Positions 44,971-56,455 of a stretch of 64,000 bases of DNA are shown piece by piece. Under the pieces are notes generated by a model, which was not told the origin of the DNA, searched no databases, and saw only the letters and a list, made by a program, of their open reading frames with translations. How positions within the stretch are numbered: the stretch's first letter is position 1; the number at the start of each line of letters is the position of its first letter. The position numbers were made by a program, and so were the translations under genes. Source of the DNA: Sclerotinia nivalis (taxonomy: Eukaryota; Ascomycota; Leotiomycetes; Helotiales; Sclerotiniaceae); contig JAPEIS010000008.1 in the NCBI GenBank assembly GCA_029531795.1, forward strand, positions 992,001 through 1,056,000. The letters run 5' to 3'.

Positions 44971-45248
44971 TCAAAATCATCAAAATTCTTATTTTTTTAA
45001 TTGGAATTTTATTTCAGATTTATTCTAAATCTATTAAAAGTATCATGGCATGGGATAGGGCCTTAGGTAATACGATGATATTCTACGAAGGAGGAAAGAA
45101 GGTGCTAGGAGGGGCACCGACTATATAGGGGTGGATGCCTGAGGCATCCAGACTAGCTAGGAATGGGTTGTGAACCCGTGACAAAAAGTTTTAAAATCAT
45201 CAAATTTGTTGAAATTCTATTGGAAACTTTGAAAATCATCAAAATTCG
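44971..45248. repeat. Three short direct repeats of AAAATCATCAAAWTT
   Basis: Near-identical words occur at 44971-44988, 45191-45207 and 45229-45248, flanking the first copy of the dispersed repeat at 45063-45181. Confidence 0.6.
45063..45181 (+). repeat. Dispersed repeat, copy 1
   Basis: About 119 bp beginning near ATGATATTCTACGAAGGAGG and ending near GGGTTGTGAACCCGTGAC. It recurs in the same orientation at 46622-46742 with about 80 percent identity by eye; most differences are transitions. Confidence 0.75.
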
Positions 45249-46621
45249 AAATTTGAAGGGAGAACAGTTTTTAGTATCTATTTGAGTTCTTTAAAGCAGC
45301 ATCAAAAGATAGGAAAACCAGCAATATGTGGGTAAAAAATGTCTTACATTACTTACCTATTCAACCTCCGTCCAGAATTGCGTCTTTGATTGATTGATTG
45401 TACTTCCTCGATAAATCTCTACTCTACTATAGCTAAGCACTTCATTCCATAGCATCTTTAATTTATAATCAATAAATTAACCATACAACCCCCCTCTAGA
45501 AGTGGGGTGGGCGGAATGGGATAATTTGTTTTATTTATCTCCCTCTCTTCCCTGTATAGTTTATAGTTTATAGTTTATAGTTTTTTGATGTGTTTATGTT
45601 TTGGGTTTGAAGATCTTTCTTCCTTGTGATTTGCAGGCCTCCTGGTCGTGTATTCGATAATGCGAAGTGGTGCTATGAAATTACGTATGCAATACCGAAG
45701 CTTGGGGCACTTTAAGATGGTATACAGTGAACTAAATGTTTCACCTGTTGAAAACCAAAATGAGGCTTAAAGAAATTTCTTTTACTCTTTATTGCGAACG
45801 TGCGATATTTCACTCCTCTACCCCGAGGTTTAAGTGAAACCTTAAGATTCAGGAGCCAAAATTATACAGAAGTAAACAAAACATACACTTTGATCTGGAT
45901 ATTCCTTCAATCACTGTATCTGAAATCTTGAAGACATTCGAGTATCATGATCTCGCATATGGAGTTGATGTCTGCTCTAAACCGTTCGAGGTTTCGGACA
46001 GAACATGTGATCGTCCGATGTTATCATCCAGAGTTGAAACTATCCTCAACCCACATTGATCAACTAGAATTATCGGATAATTATGTCAGAGGATATTGTG
46101 AGCATATTATCAGGATTTTTAATATTCCTCGATCAATATCACATCTCCATCAAATATGCAACCTCACGTGCTAAATGCCCGGCGGTACCCTGGCACACAG
46201 GATAGTGATCCTACCCCGTGAAGGTAAGGTGCAACGAAATGTAAAAGTTGGTGATAGCTTTGTTAGATTTTTATCGGAGAAAATGATATCGGAGATAACG
46301 AAAAGGTGATAACTTTAGTAGTGTCCTCCAAGCGGTGACCAGACAAGGTTATCGATATACAAACAAATGCGACTCGTGGGCGATACAGGTAGGTGGGTAT
46401 GGAGCGCTCGATACAACTGCTTACTAATTAAGATTGGGGCTGAGAAGTGGGGCACAACCTACGCTCAACATCCTTGATCTGAACCCAGAGTAGGTGTGAA
46501 GAGTGTTGGTTCCATTTTCGTACGACTATGCATTTTCCACTAAAGTCTCACCCGCTATATTATACCCCTAATAGCATCCTACGTATTGGAAAAGATGTAT
46601 CACAGTAGAGATAGGTTGCTT

Positions 46622-46742
46622 AATAATGTAATGATATTCTACGAAGGAGGGAAGAAGATGCTAGGAAGAATACCGATTATATAGGGAATGGATGCTTAAG
46701 GCATCTGTGCAGATTAGCTAGGAACGGGTTATGAACCTGTGA
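46622..46742 (+). repeat. Dispersed repeat, copy 2
   Basis: It matches copy 1 through ATGATATTCTACGAAGGAGG, GCTAGGAA, a GATTATATAGG-like stretch, GGCATC, TTAGCTAGGAA and GGGTTATGAACCTGTGA. Two direct copies about 1.56 kb apart could be long terminal repeats of a degraded element, but the space between them has no coding frame. Confidence 0.75.
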
Positions 46743-46877
46743 TAAGATGGATGGTGTATAAGCCGAGAAACCGTTACCTATCCATACTGCAAGAAAGATA
46801 TTCCCTTTGTTGTGGTAAGGTTACGTGCTGAAAGTGTAATGCGATTGTTAGTACACATGATTCATTGATACAGCCAG

Positions 46878-47193
46878 CATCCTAAAAAGCCTACGGGGTT
46901 TTTCACCCAAGGAGCTAATCAGAGCTCCAGGCACTATCACTAGATGGTGCCTTTTAATGTGTACATTGGGTTACCACCCCACTCGGACGGGGAGGCACTA
47001 AGTGACAGGTCGCTAGGACCACATACCTTGTATTCTAGGTAGGATATGCTGGGGACTTTATGTACATAATACCTTAGCTTAGCACGCCCCACATACCCTT
47101 CGGGAGGTTAGTGGACGCGAAGTGAAGATTCAGTAGCTTCGCGCTCACCGGGCGCAAACCAAATTCACTTCACTTCACATCCTAAAAAGCCTA
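46878..47193. repeat. 16-bp direct repeats flanking 284 bp
   Basis: CATCCTAAAAAGCCTA occurs at 46878-46893 and again exactly at 47178-47193. The 284 bp between are GC-richer than the surroundings and contain a short hairpin (CGCGAAGTGAAG with CTTCGCG). The 16-bp copies could be a target-site duplication of a non-LTR or SINE-like insertion, but no A-box/B-box or A-rich tail is obvious. Confidence 0.6.
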
Positions 47194-49554
47194 GGGCCTT
47201 ACAGGATATTAGCACTATAATACGCTGTAACTCAGTCTATCAAATCGATTTATAAAACTTAATACTGAATTAAACCTAAAAAAGTTTATTGAAACCCTAT
47301 AATTTCATTCAATTGGAACTAGAATTAATTGATAAAAATAAACATTTCTTGTTACAAGTTTTTCCGAATTCTTTATACGTTAATCTTTATTGGATTTCTT
47401 AACACTAATTAGGTGGTTCAAATGTATGATTACAGACCTCTTATAATGTTAAGATTGTGTAAAACCCTGTAGTCGTATTCATACTCGAGGCGTCCTCCGT
47501 GACATCTTCATCATCTGCTAGAATGTAATGCACAAGGGAAAGTGGAGGGGTGAACGATCACGGTAAGTAACCGAATGGAGGGTGTGGTGACTCGTGAGGG
47601 AGTGAGCGGCGGGACCCATCCCTCCTCTTAGGGGCACTGGACATTTGGCGCACGCAAAATTCTAGAATCCGGCTGAAAAAGGTTCCAAAAAATGGAGCAA
47701 TTCTAGTTCATAATGTTATAACACAATCCTATTGGTGCAAGTCTGTTGATGAAGTGACGATTTGGTCACCGAAGTGATCACCCCTTTATCTACGATAAGA
47801 GGGTACCAGCAATTCGTCGGTTTTAGATATAATTTCACAATTAGAACAAATATTTAAATTCTGAGTACATTATCAATTAATTTAATGTTCTTATTATTTT
47901 ACTATATCTTCAATATCCACGATTGTGAAATTGAAAAAAAATGATGATATTCGTTGGGGGTTTTCCTCACCCAGAATTAAAACTGGCGAATTGCTGAAGT
48001 CCCCTCATTGGTATAATGGGAGGTGGATGAAAGTAACCCCCGATGCACAGTGACCAGAAAGTTAACTTTAAATGAAGGCATTGCTGATACCAATGTCAAA
48101 GTCTGCGATAATGATTTAGAATGTTCCTTAGCCACTAACCGACATTCCATTAGGAGATTCAAGATAGTTTATATCTCGGATTTATTTTATTCCTAAGAAC
48201 TCTCTAGAATAGGGAACCGCACTCTCCTGAGGAGGGCTCCATTCTTTGCCGTTACTGCATATGTAGTACTTTTTTTGTTTTTATTTTTGAGTTCAATATC
48301 CTTGTCCTTGTGTCCGAACGATGAGCTAAGCTTTGGGGCTCGTTCCGGGAGAGACTCGGGGGTGAGTTTATTTCTCGGGTGTCGAGGTGGGGTTGTTGGT
48401 CGGTGTTCGTCTTGGCTCTTGGCTCTTGGCGCTTTTTGGTACTTTTTCTTCCTAGCTAAATACCTACTTTTCTGACTTTACATGTATAAAAGTATCCATT
48501 TTGTAAATTCTCCTAATCATATGTATTTTTTAGCTTCCCCAGCCTTGGACTAATGAGGTTAAGTAGAATTCCAATTTCTTATGATGCATCTGATTTTTTG
48601 ACAATGAAGAAAATGTCCAGTACAGTGGGTTATGAACGGTATAGGTAATAAAGTACATACATGATAAATAACATATGGGAATAAACAGTATAGGTGAATA
48701 AAACTATTTCAAACACCAAATTATTTTTCAGGATAATTTTGTAGATGTTGTGTAGTGGTTCGTATGTCTATATATGATGATATATTCTTTACAGCTTTGA
48801 TGGGAGTTTGTGATGATAAAATCCTTGTGAATAAAATCCCATGTTAATCGAAAGAAGCTTCGCACACAAGGAAGGGCTTTGGATATTGGTTGTTAGGGAT
48901 AATGAGGCCATTAACTCCCTCTATTGAATCTAATAATGTGCCAGGTTCATTAATATGATGCTAAATTGATTCTCAAAGATGAAGAAAGGAGAACGACGAT
49001 GATAAATATCTAATAACTCGATGTCTTGAAATCTAGAGATTTACTAGGTTTATCGTTACGCGTTGTTAAGTATCGTTAAGTTAACCTTTATACTTTATCA
49101 GCCATTTACATCTTTTTCTTATCTATTTTGTAGAACAATGTAGGGATCATTGGAGATGAGCAACGGCCGAAAACTCACTGGCTGCAGGCGTAAACAGGTT
49201 GCTTGCTAGGTTGGTGGTTTCGCGACCAATAAAGCAAGGTTTATTTTCAATGCCGATGAGATGACCCGCATTTGATGACCAATTATGGTATCGGGTAGCA
49301 CAATGTTGCAAGGTGAATACATTTTGAGGTTGTTACAGTTGGTAAAAGTGATCTTTAGAAGGCTTAAACTGAATCTCAGGAAAATTTTAATTCTCAAGAA
49401 ACTATATATATGACTCCCTCTTTCTTCCTCAATGGTCCATATCCTCCATCTTTCATCCCCTCAAGTCCATTGTCTACTAGAATTTTCGCATTCCATCTCA
49501 ATTCTCTCAAATATATATACTCACCACGTACAAATCCCGTGTAACAGCATCATC

Positions 49555-50398
49555 ATGTCAAGCCAAACTTCCAACATTGCCGTACAAGGCTCCATCACCT
49601 CTGAGTGAGTTCATACTCTTCATTTGTCTCCTTGAATCCTTCTTTCAAAAGCATCTTCTCTTTCATATTATTCCTCACATTCCATTTTCTTTTATCCCTC
49701 ATCCACTGCCCACTACCACCACACACTATTTCTTCTCGTTTTGCTTTGTATATGCATCGCGGTCCTGTTACTACTCCCTCTCCCGCTTTTTTTCTCTCTT
49801 CTACATCCAGATCTTTTCTCATCGGATCATCTGTCTTATTTAATGCTCAATTCCTAAGTCCATCATCTACCTGATAAGGCCTTTCATCCGCACTCACCCG
49901 TCTTTTGCGCTCTTATTCTTCTTCGACGGCCACCCGTGCTTCTTTTTTTAACAACGCTTCTACCCTCTGCCTTCTCTTTCTCTCATCCTCTTTCGATTTC
50001 TCTTTCGCCACCTGCTTCTGTCATACATTACCCTCGGAATCCTCTCATCATCCCTAACACATGTCATCCATTCTTTCTTTCATACATAATATTCAATCTT
50101 CTCTCCTACTTGCTTCCAGTTATTAACCAATCCGTACTGACATGCTTCCTTCACACTCAGTCACAACTACACTTCCACTCCCACTTCCACTTCTCAAACA
50201 TCCATCATCAAACAATCTCACCTCTCAGCCAATCGCATCCAAACCTACCTCAATCACCCTCATCACTCTACCACCTATGCATCACCCACCCAAACCTACA
50301 ATAATCAAGCATCAGTCACCCAACACTATACGACCGCTGCTGCCAAAAGCATCCAGGAGTTCGATGATGCTTTTTACGGCAATACCCGCAATCATTAA
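49555..50398 (+). CDS. Small two-exon family protein, copy D (95 aa)
   Basis: Exon 1 49555-49604, intron 49605-50160 (556 bp, GTGAGT to CTCAG), exon 2 50161-50398; phase 2. The N-terminal box MSSQTSNIAVQGSITS is close to copies A and B. The first 15 intron bases (GTGAGTTCATACTCT) match those of copy A (GTTAGTTCATACTCT), so the intron is homologous too. The linker is Ser/Thr/Pro-rich. The C-terminal box has Asn-Arg-Ile-Gln-Thr-Tyr-Leu (41-47), Thr-Thr-Tyr-Ala-Ser-Pro-Thr (54-60) and AAAKSIQEFDDAFYG (76-90). It lacks the Gly-Tyr-Arg-Met part seen in A and C. The intron and promoter are extremely pyrimidine-rich. Function unknown. Confidence 0.75.
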
Positions 50399-51230
50399 TA
50401 CCCGCGGTCATTAGCACTCGCCGAAAGGCTTTGGGTTTGGATTATTGACCATGACATGGATATAAGGGAGGTGGTTTGATGACTCGCGATAAAGGTATTG
50501 GAGTTTTAGATCACCGGATTTATAGAAAGGATAGGAAAGGCAAAGGATTGGTTATAGGAATGATATATAACGACCGGATGAACTTATGAAAGGAAAGCGA
50601 AGGAGTTGGTGTATTGGGCGATATGATGATATGATGTTGTGACAAATTGTTAATTAAGGTTCAAATAAAATTTTATCAAAACATCAGACGATAACCCCCC
50701 AACCCATATTATTGGTGATGTCGTAACAGCCCCACTTGCATTTTCGGGTACTTCGCCTAATTCTGCCCACCCACTCAAAAAACCAAGGTGGTGTAACAAA
50801 ACCCCGGTATGCCCATCATCCGTAGAACCAAAACCTTAAACACGCGATGAACAAGGAGATCTGAAGAAGACCCAAGAGGTAATACCATCTTGAATTGAAG
50901 ATGTCCCTATAGACATAACCTAACCTAATCTCATACATAACTAATACATAAAGATAAGCAAAAACATCCATCGTTATTCTTCCTCATACCATTGTCAAGA
51001 ATTTCATAAGCTTACCCTAAACCCAAATCCACCCTAGGAAAGAAAGAAAAACAAAGTCAAAGTAGTTCTAAAAAAACTTTGAAGAATAAAAAGGTTCGTG
51101 TCTGATAAGCCCCTAACTAAGCCTTATCTCATATTATCTCCTCCACAATTCGCTTCCCGCAACTCACACAAGGCTCCACCACAAAAAGGTACAAAACCCA
51201 CTAAAACGCACTACCAAGCCAACCAATCGC
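50399..51230. other. Convergent intergenic region, no gene seen
   Basis: It lies between copy D and the 3' end of the WSC protein gene. No supported frames. Confidence 0.5.
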
Positions 51231-54200
51231 TTAAGCACCAATCATCTTCAACGTGCCCATCCTAGGCGCCAACTGCGGCACCGTCTCCCGAGACGACAAC
51301 TTCGACCGAGTAATAACCACATCATCCACCAACACCATACCATCACTTTCCCCTCTACATTCCGTATAAATCTGTACCTTCGCATCAGTTTTCCCGACCA
51401 GATTTTTCCGCGGCTGGTACACCAGGGTGTTTTTCTTCCATTTGCCTTTCTTTAACGGCGTGGGCACCGAACAATATGTATCTTTGTTCACGCAGATTTG
51501 GAGCCAGCAGTCGTGCGATTTGGCGGCTTGGCCCCAGGCGGTTAGGGTGAGGGATTTGGTCGTGGGGCAGATGGTGGTGGTTTGTTGGATTAGGGAGAGG
51601 AAGTCTTGGGTCATGGTTATTTGGCTGTGGGGTTGAGTTGTTAGCTGGGTGATTTTTAAGGAGGTGTGGATCAGAGGTGCGGGGTGGGAATTAGGGATAC
51701 TTACAGGTAAGAACTACCCGTGTGAGCAACGGCTGGATTGTTGATAACGACGTTACTCTTGGCGTTGGCGATACCATCGCTTCTTGGTGCCCAGGGTGCC
51801 AAGGCTCCGGATTCAAAACCTCCGTTTGTGATTGTTGCTGCTGGGCACGTGGATGTGGTGCTCGAAGAAGAACTTGAGGATGGACGGGTGGAGAATGATG
51901 AGGGTGCTGCTGATGAGGTTGGGAGGATAGATGAAGCAGCTGAGGATGAAAATGGTGTACTGCTTGGGACTTGGGGTATCGTGGAGGCGGCTGAGGATGA
52001 GATTGGAGGTTGGCTGGTCGTCGAGGCCGATGAACTAGTTGGTTGAGCAATGCTGGATATAGTACTAGATCCTGGGACTGCAGATGAAGGGATGGATGAT
52101 GGTTCAATGGAACTTGATGGAAGATTGCTGGATTGGCTGCTGGATGGTTCAACGTTACTCGAAGTGGGTTGAGAGACCACAGATGAAGCAATAGATGATG
52201 GTTCAACGGAGTTCGACGGAAGATTGCTGATTTGGCTGCTCGATGATTCAACATTACTTGAAGTGGGTTGAGAGATCGAGATAACACTGGATGAAGCTGG
52301 TTGAGCAGAAGAGATCGCTGAGCTGGTCGGTAGAACAGAACTTGGGCCTTGGGTGCTACTTGGACTCAAGGTTGATTCAGCTGAAGATACGATACTGCTG
52401 CCAAAAGAGCTGGACGATGATGATGATCCTTCAATCGAAGTGAAGACAGAAGAACTCGATGGAATAGCACTGGATGGCGCAGTTGTAGGATTGTTACTGC
52501 TTATGCTAGATGGTTCGATCGAGGAAAAGACCGATGAGGTTGGGACCGAGGAGCCGGATGAGATGTCCGATGAAGTTGCCGCAATTGAGGAAGAACTAGC
52601 GGCTCCATTGGATGAAAGTACAACACTTGAAGATACAGCACTTGATGTGGCTGATTCCGTGAAACTTGCCGATACAGATTGAGGAACAGAAGCAGCAGAA
52701 GATGATATAACACCACCAGAAGATTGAGCCGAAGTCGAAGTGGCCGGCGATGAACTGATAGCAGAAGAAGATATGACGCGGCGGTTGAGTTGATAAGTGA
52801 CGATTGACGGAGCACCAGCGCGACGCGAAAATCTCCTGACAGGTGAAGTTCCTCCACAAGATTGAGATGGATCACCCGAACATGGGAAGTTACAAATACC
52901 CTCTGCTTGACCGAGATTATATCCATTGGAACAATAGCAGTGACCTGGTTCAATTCCCATGAATTCGAATGCTTCACCATTGTTGGCGGTGGAACAGAAT
53001 AATGCACAGTTAGCGGGTGTATCAATTACCGATGGATCTGTGCTGCCGCCAATTGGCGTGGGAGGTGGGGTCAATGGGAAACCATCCGAGGTGGGATCTA
53101 AGTAGCAACCTAATTCCAGATATTCACCAGCTGGAGTATCGATGGATGGGACTTGTGTTGGTGCAGAAATTGATGATCCTGTGGTCGTAGCACTTGAACT
53201 TTCTGCAGCGGAACTCGACAAGATAGCACTTGAGCTTATTGCAGCAGATGATGAAGCGGCAATAGAGGATACAGCAGGAGTGGAAGTTGGTCCGAACGAA
53301 CTGAGTGAACTGCTGGGCGCAGGTGTGAATTCCGAGCTTAAACCAGAAGATATAACAGGGAGGGAACTCAAAGTTATAGTTGATTGTGAACCAGATTCAG
53401 TAGATGAGACAGATTCTGCGACGGAAGATGAAGATACTAGAATTGTGGAACTGATGACGATATAACTTGAGGTTGAAGGAAGGCCACTTTCGGAGCTTGA
53501 AGCCAATGTCGAAGATGCGAATGAAGATTCAGAAGCAATTGAGCTACCGGAAGCGGTTGCTGATGCCGATGCCGATCCTGGTGCCGATAATGATCCGGAG
53601 ACAATAGAGCTAGCGAAAGTTGATGACACCTCAGAAACAGCCGAGGATGATACCGTAGGGATCAAAGAGCTTAGAATAACAGAACTGGAAGCTCCAGAAT
53701 AAAAGCTCGAGACACTTGTTTCCACAGCAGAATTTGATGACAGAACGGCCGAGCTCGAAATTACTGGCTCCGAAGAGAAAATGCTACTGGTCGCCGGAAT
53801 CGAAGTCGAAGTTGCCTCAGAAACAGCCGAGGATGATACCGACGGGATCAAAGAGGAGGTTAGAACAGAACTGCCAGCTCCAGAGGAAAGGCTCGAGACA
53901 CTCGTTTCAATAGCAGAGCTTGATGAAAGGACGGCCGAGCTCGAAATTACTGGCTCTGAAGAGAAACTGCTACTAACGGCCGGAATCGAAGTCGAAGTTC
54001 CGAACTCTGAGCTGAAAACGGATGTGAAAATCGTAGATGAGAGACTTTCCGTACTGCTGACCTCAGGAATGGAGCTAGGGGCTGCGGATATCGAGGTGGA
54101 AAGTGAGGCACTGCTTCCTGGGAAGGAAGATGTCTCAGACGCAATTGAACTTCCAGCAGAAGAAATTGCGGATTGACTGCTGGAAATTGAAGGTACATTA

Positions 54201-54958
54201 CTGCTGAGAGAGACTGATTCCGTTGGTATTGCCGATGATGATGGGACCAAATAACCGGAAGAGGTAGCTACACTTGAAAAACTGGATTGCTCGGAAAAGG
54301 TACTGAAGGCCGGTGTCGATGTTCCCACAGCCGCCGAAGATGATACTGGGGCCGTGGATATAACATTACTGCTGGTAGAAACAGTTTCGGATGATAAAGT
54401 ACTACTGACCGAAATATATACTGAAGATACTTGCGATTCCGAAATACTGAAAGTTGAAAGTACCGATGATGGCAGGGCTGATGATGGGAGTACCGATGAT
54501 GGGAATGCCGAGCTCGAAAAAGTTGGAAGCACACTGGCTTGAGATGAGACAGAACCAGTGGATGATGGAAGGTTTCCAGAACTGATTGCAGCTGAAGTCG
54601 ATGCTGGCAATTCACTGCTCGAAAGTGATACTGCAATACTGCTACTCACAACCGGAATCGAAGTCGATTGGCTGGAGAGAATTGGCGCGGTACTTGTTAA
54701 CGATTCAGATCCCAAACTGGATGTGGCAAAAGCCGACGATGTTGCGAGACTAGAAGATGGCGCCGTCGCACAATAACTTGGGATAACAGTGACAGTGACT
54801 GTCACCGGAAGTGGACAATTTCCCTGCTGACGGGGCGCAAGATCCCGATGCTGAGGATGACGACCCTCTAATTTGATGCTTGCGCTTGCAACACCAAAGG
54901 TGGCGGCCAAGAATAAAGAATCTCTTAACGAACGTGGTGCCATGATTGCTTTGAGCAA
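51231..54958 (-). CDS. Secreted Ser/Thr-rich WSC-domain protein with C-terminal galactose-binding-like domain
   Basis: Two exons on the minus strand: 51705-54958 and 51231-51624, with an 80-bp intron; 1215 aa (1210 if the second ATG at 54943 is used). An N-terminal signal peptide (about residues 6-26) precedes a Ser/Thr/Val/Ala-rich region of ~570 residues, presumably heavily O-glycosylated. A WSC-like Cys domain follows (about 612-710: Leu-Gly-Cys-Tyr, Cys-Ala-Leu-Phe-Cys, Cys-Tyr-Cys, Cys-Gly-Gly). A second Ser-rich part leads to a C-terminal beta-sandwich beginning Thr-Asn-Gly-Gly-Phe-Glu-Ser-Gly, of the carbohydrate-binding CBM4/9-like type, which needs both exons. No transmembrane helix or GPI signal is seen, so it is probably wall-attached or secreted. 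Internal repeats are listed separately. The role in the cell wall or glycan binding is inferred from its domains. Confidence 0.9.
52150..52347 (-). repeat. Intragenic 99-bp (33-codon) repeat in the second Ser-rich region
   Basis: The motif QPTSSNVE-SSSQ recurs with a 99-bp period (marked by CAACGTTACT at 52150 and CAACATTACT at 52249). Period is a multiple of three, so copy-number change would keep frame. Confidence 0.7.
53631..54002 (-). repeat. Intragenic 186-bp (62-codon) tandem repeat in the first Ser-rich region
   Basis: Two units (53631-53816 and 53817-54002) share long identical stretches, beginning TCAGAAACAGCCGAGGATGA. The encoded units contain Glu-Pro-Val-Ile-Ser-Ser-Ser-Ala-Val-Leu-Ser-Ser. 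They vary mostly at synonymous or Ser/Ala positions. Confidence 0.85.
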
Positions 54959-56455
54959 AACGAGTGATGCTTAAAGGTTGGCGTTGTCGCAGCTCCAGAA
55001 AGTTGGAGGGTTAAATGCAAAAAGAAGGACAATCAATGATGAGAATGAAGGAGAAGTAAGAACTGGATTGAGGTAGGGAATATTGATATACTAAATAACT
55101 GGAGGTCTAGGCAAATACTTGAAGCCACCAAGGGGTAAGAAGAAATTCATATGTCTCTCGACAAGATACCGACGGCATAAAAATTGATTCAGGCCAGCTT
55201 GGGAAAATACGGCTGAAAACTATCAACCATCATTATGGAAAGAGATTGCGCATGCTAAAATCGTAATTCGAACAGAGTGGGAAAAAAGATACATCGAACC
55301 GAATGCAGGAGTTGATGGTAAGACATACAGTATTAGTCTATAGGTAGGTCTCAAAGATTGATAATTCGAGTAAAAGATTGCTTTTTCACATCACGCCACC
55401 AATAAAATGATACTTGGAAAATCTTAATAATGTAAGGGCAAACAGATGAAATTTCTTGCTACGGAGATGGCTTTCAGCTCATAATTGCTATGAGATGGAA
55501 TCAGTTTGTCCAAGAGTCTGGATTGCGATCCAATAATGAAGGATTATTGAACATTGAATTTATTTTGAGCATTGAAATCATTTGGAGCATGTAATTTATT
55601 TAATATAATTACTTTACCAACACAATTGAAATATTTCCAAAGATTGAAAGTTTGATGGATTCAAATCAAACTGCAGTCGGCATCTTGCCTTGAAATTATC
55701 CGCATCACTCCAGAATCCAGAATTACCAAAGACTGACCAAGAATTCAATGTAATAATCGATATCCTTATATGTTGCTTCGTAAATAGAGGATGGAAAATC
55801 GTTACGAAGATGGAGGACAACTAGTAAAACCAGGCTGAGAATGGTATTTCAATGTCTGTTACCAAACATGACTTTTTTGGATGATGATTAATTCAAAAGA
55901 ATAGAATTTGGAAAGATCTCGAATGAGGTTTGAATGTTCAAATCTATCTTCAACTATTAATACAATGATTGATGTGTTTGACTGATGATATGATCTCGTG
56001 ACTTGGCGTTTTGGGAATAAAAACTTGGCAGTCACGAACGCGAATTTTTGTCGCGACTGACCAAATGGAGAGTGTTTCCCCTGCAGTTGGTAATTCCTTT
56101 TTTTTCCTCTTTTTTTCTCGAATAGGATGATACAAATAGAAGAAAAGATAACCTTAACCAACACGTTGGTTTTCATACCTACCCTACATACCTATTCTTT
56201 TCTATTCCTCATCCACTTCAACCCAAGTGTAGAAAACATGATTTGAACAACTACGAATCTTCTTTTTCTCTACCATGTTTCATCTTTCCATTTTCCATCC
56301 CGAAATCTATTTCTTGTACAAATAATTTCCTTCATCTTCGAATTTATTCTATGAAATACTACAGGCGCGCTCAAAATAAATACATCATATTTCGCTTTCG
56401 ATCTTTCGACCTGTCAAATTAAGTGGAAATTAAGAGAAGTGGTGGATTTGCCGCG
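54959..56455. other. Divergent intergenic region, no gene seen
   Basis: It holds the promoters of the WSC protein (minus) and the C2H2 protein (plus). The frames at 55614-56176 on the minus strand show no motif. Confidence 0.5.

Larger units (their letters stand above)
44440..49554. other. Gene-free, repeat-bearing region of 5.1 kb
   Basis: No frame with protein character. It holds dispersed repeats, AT-rich blocks (47220-47440, 47820-47950) and GC-richer islands (46880-47190, 47580-47700) in an uneven composition typical of old transposon debris. Confidence 0.5.

Noticed and set aside
47640..47670. TTTGGCGCACGC as a possible primer-binding site of a Gypsy-type retroelement
   Set aside because: No matching long terminal repeats or coding remnants were found around it.
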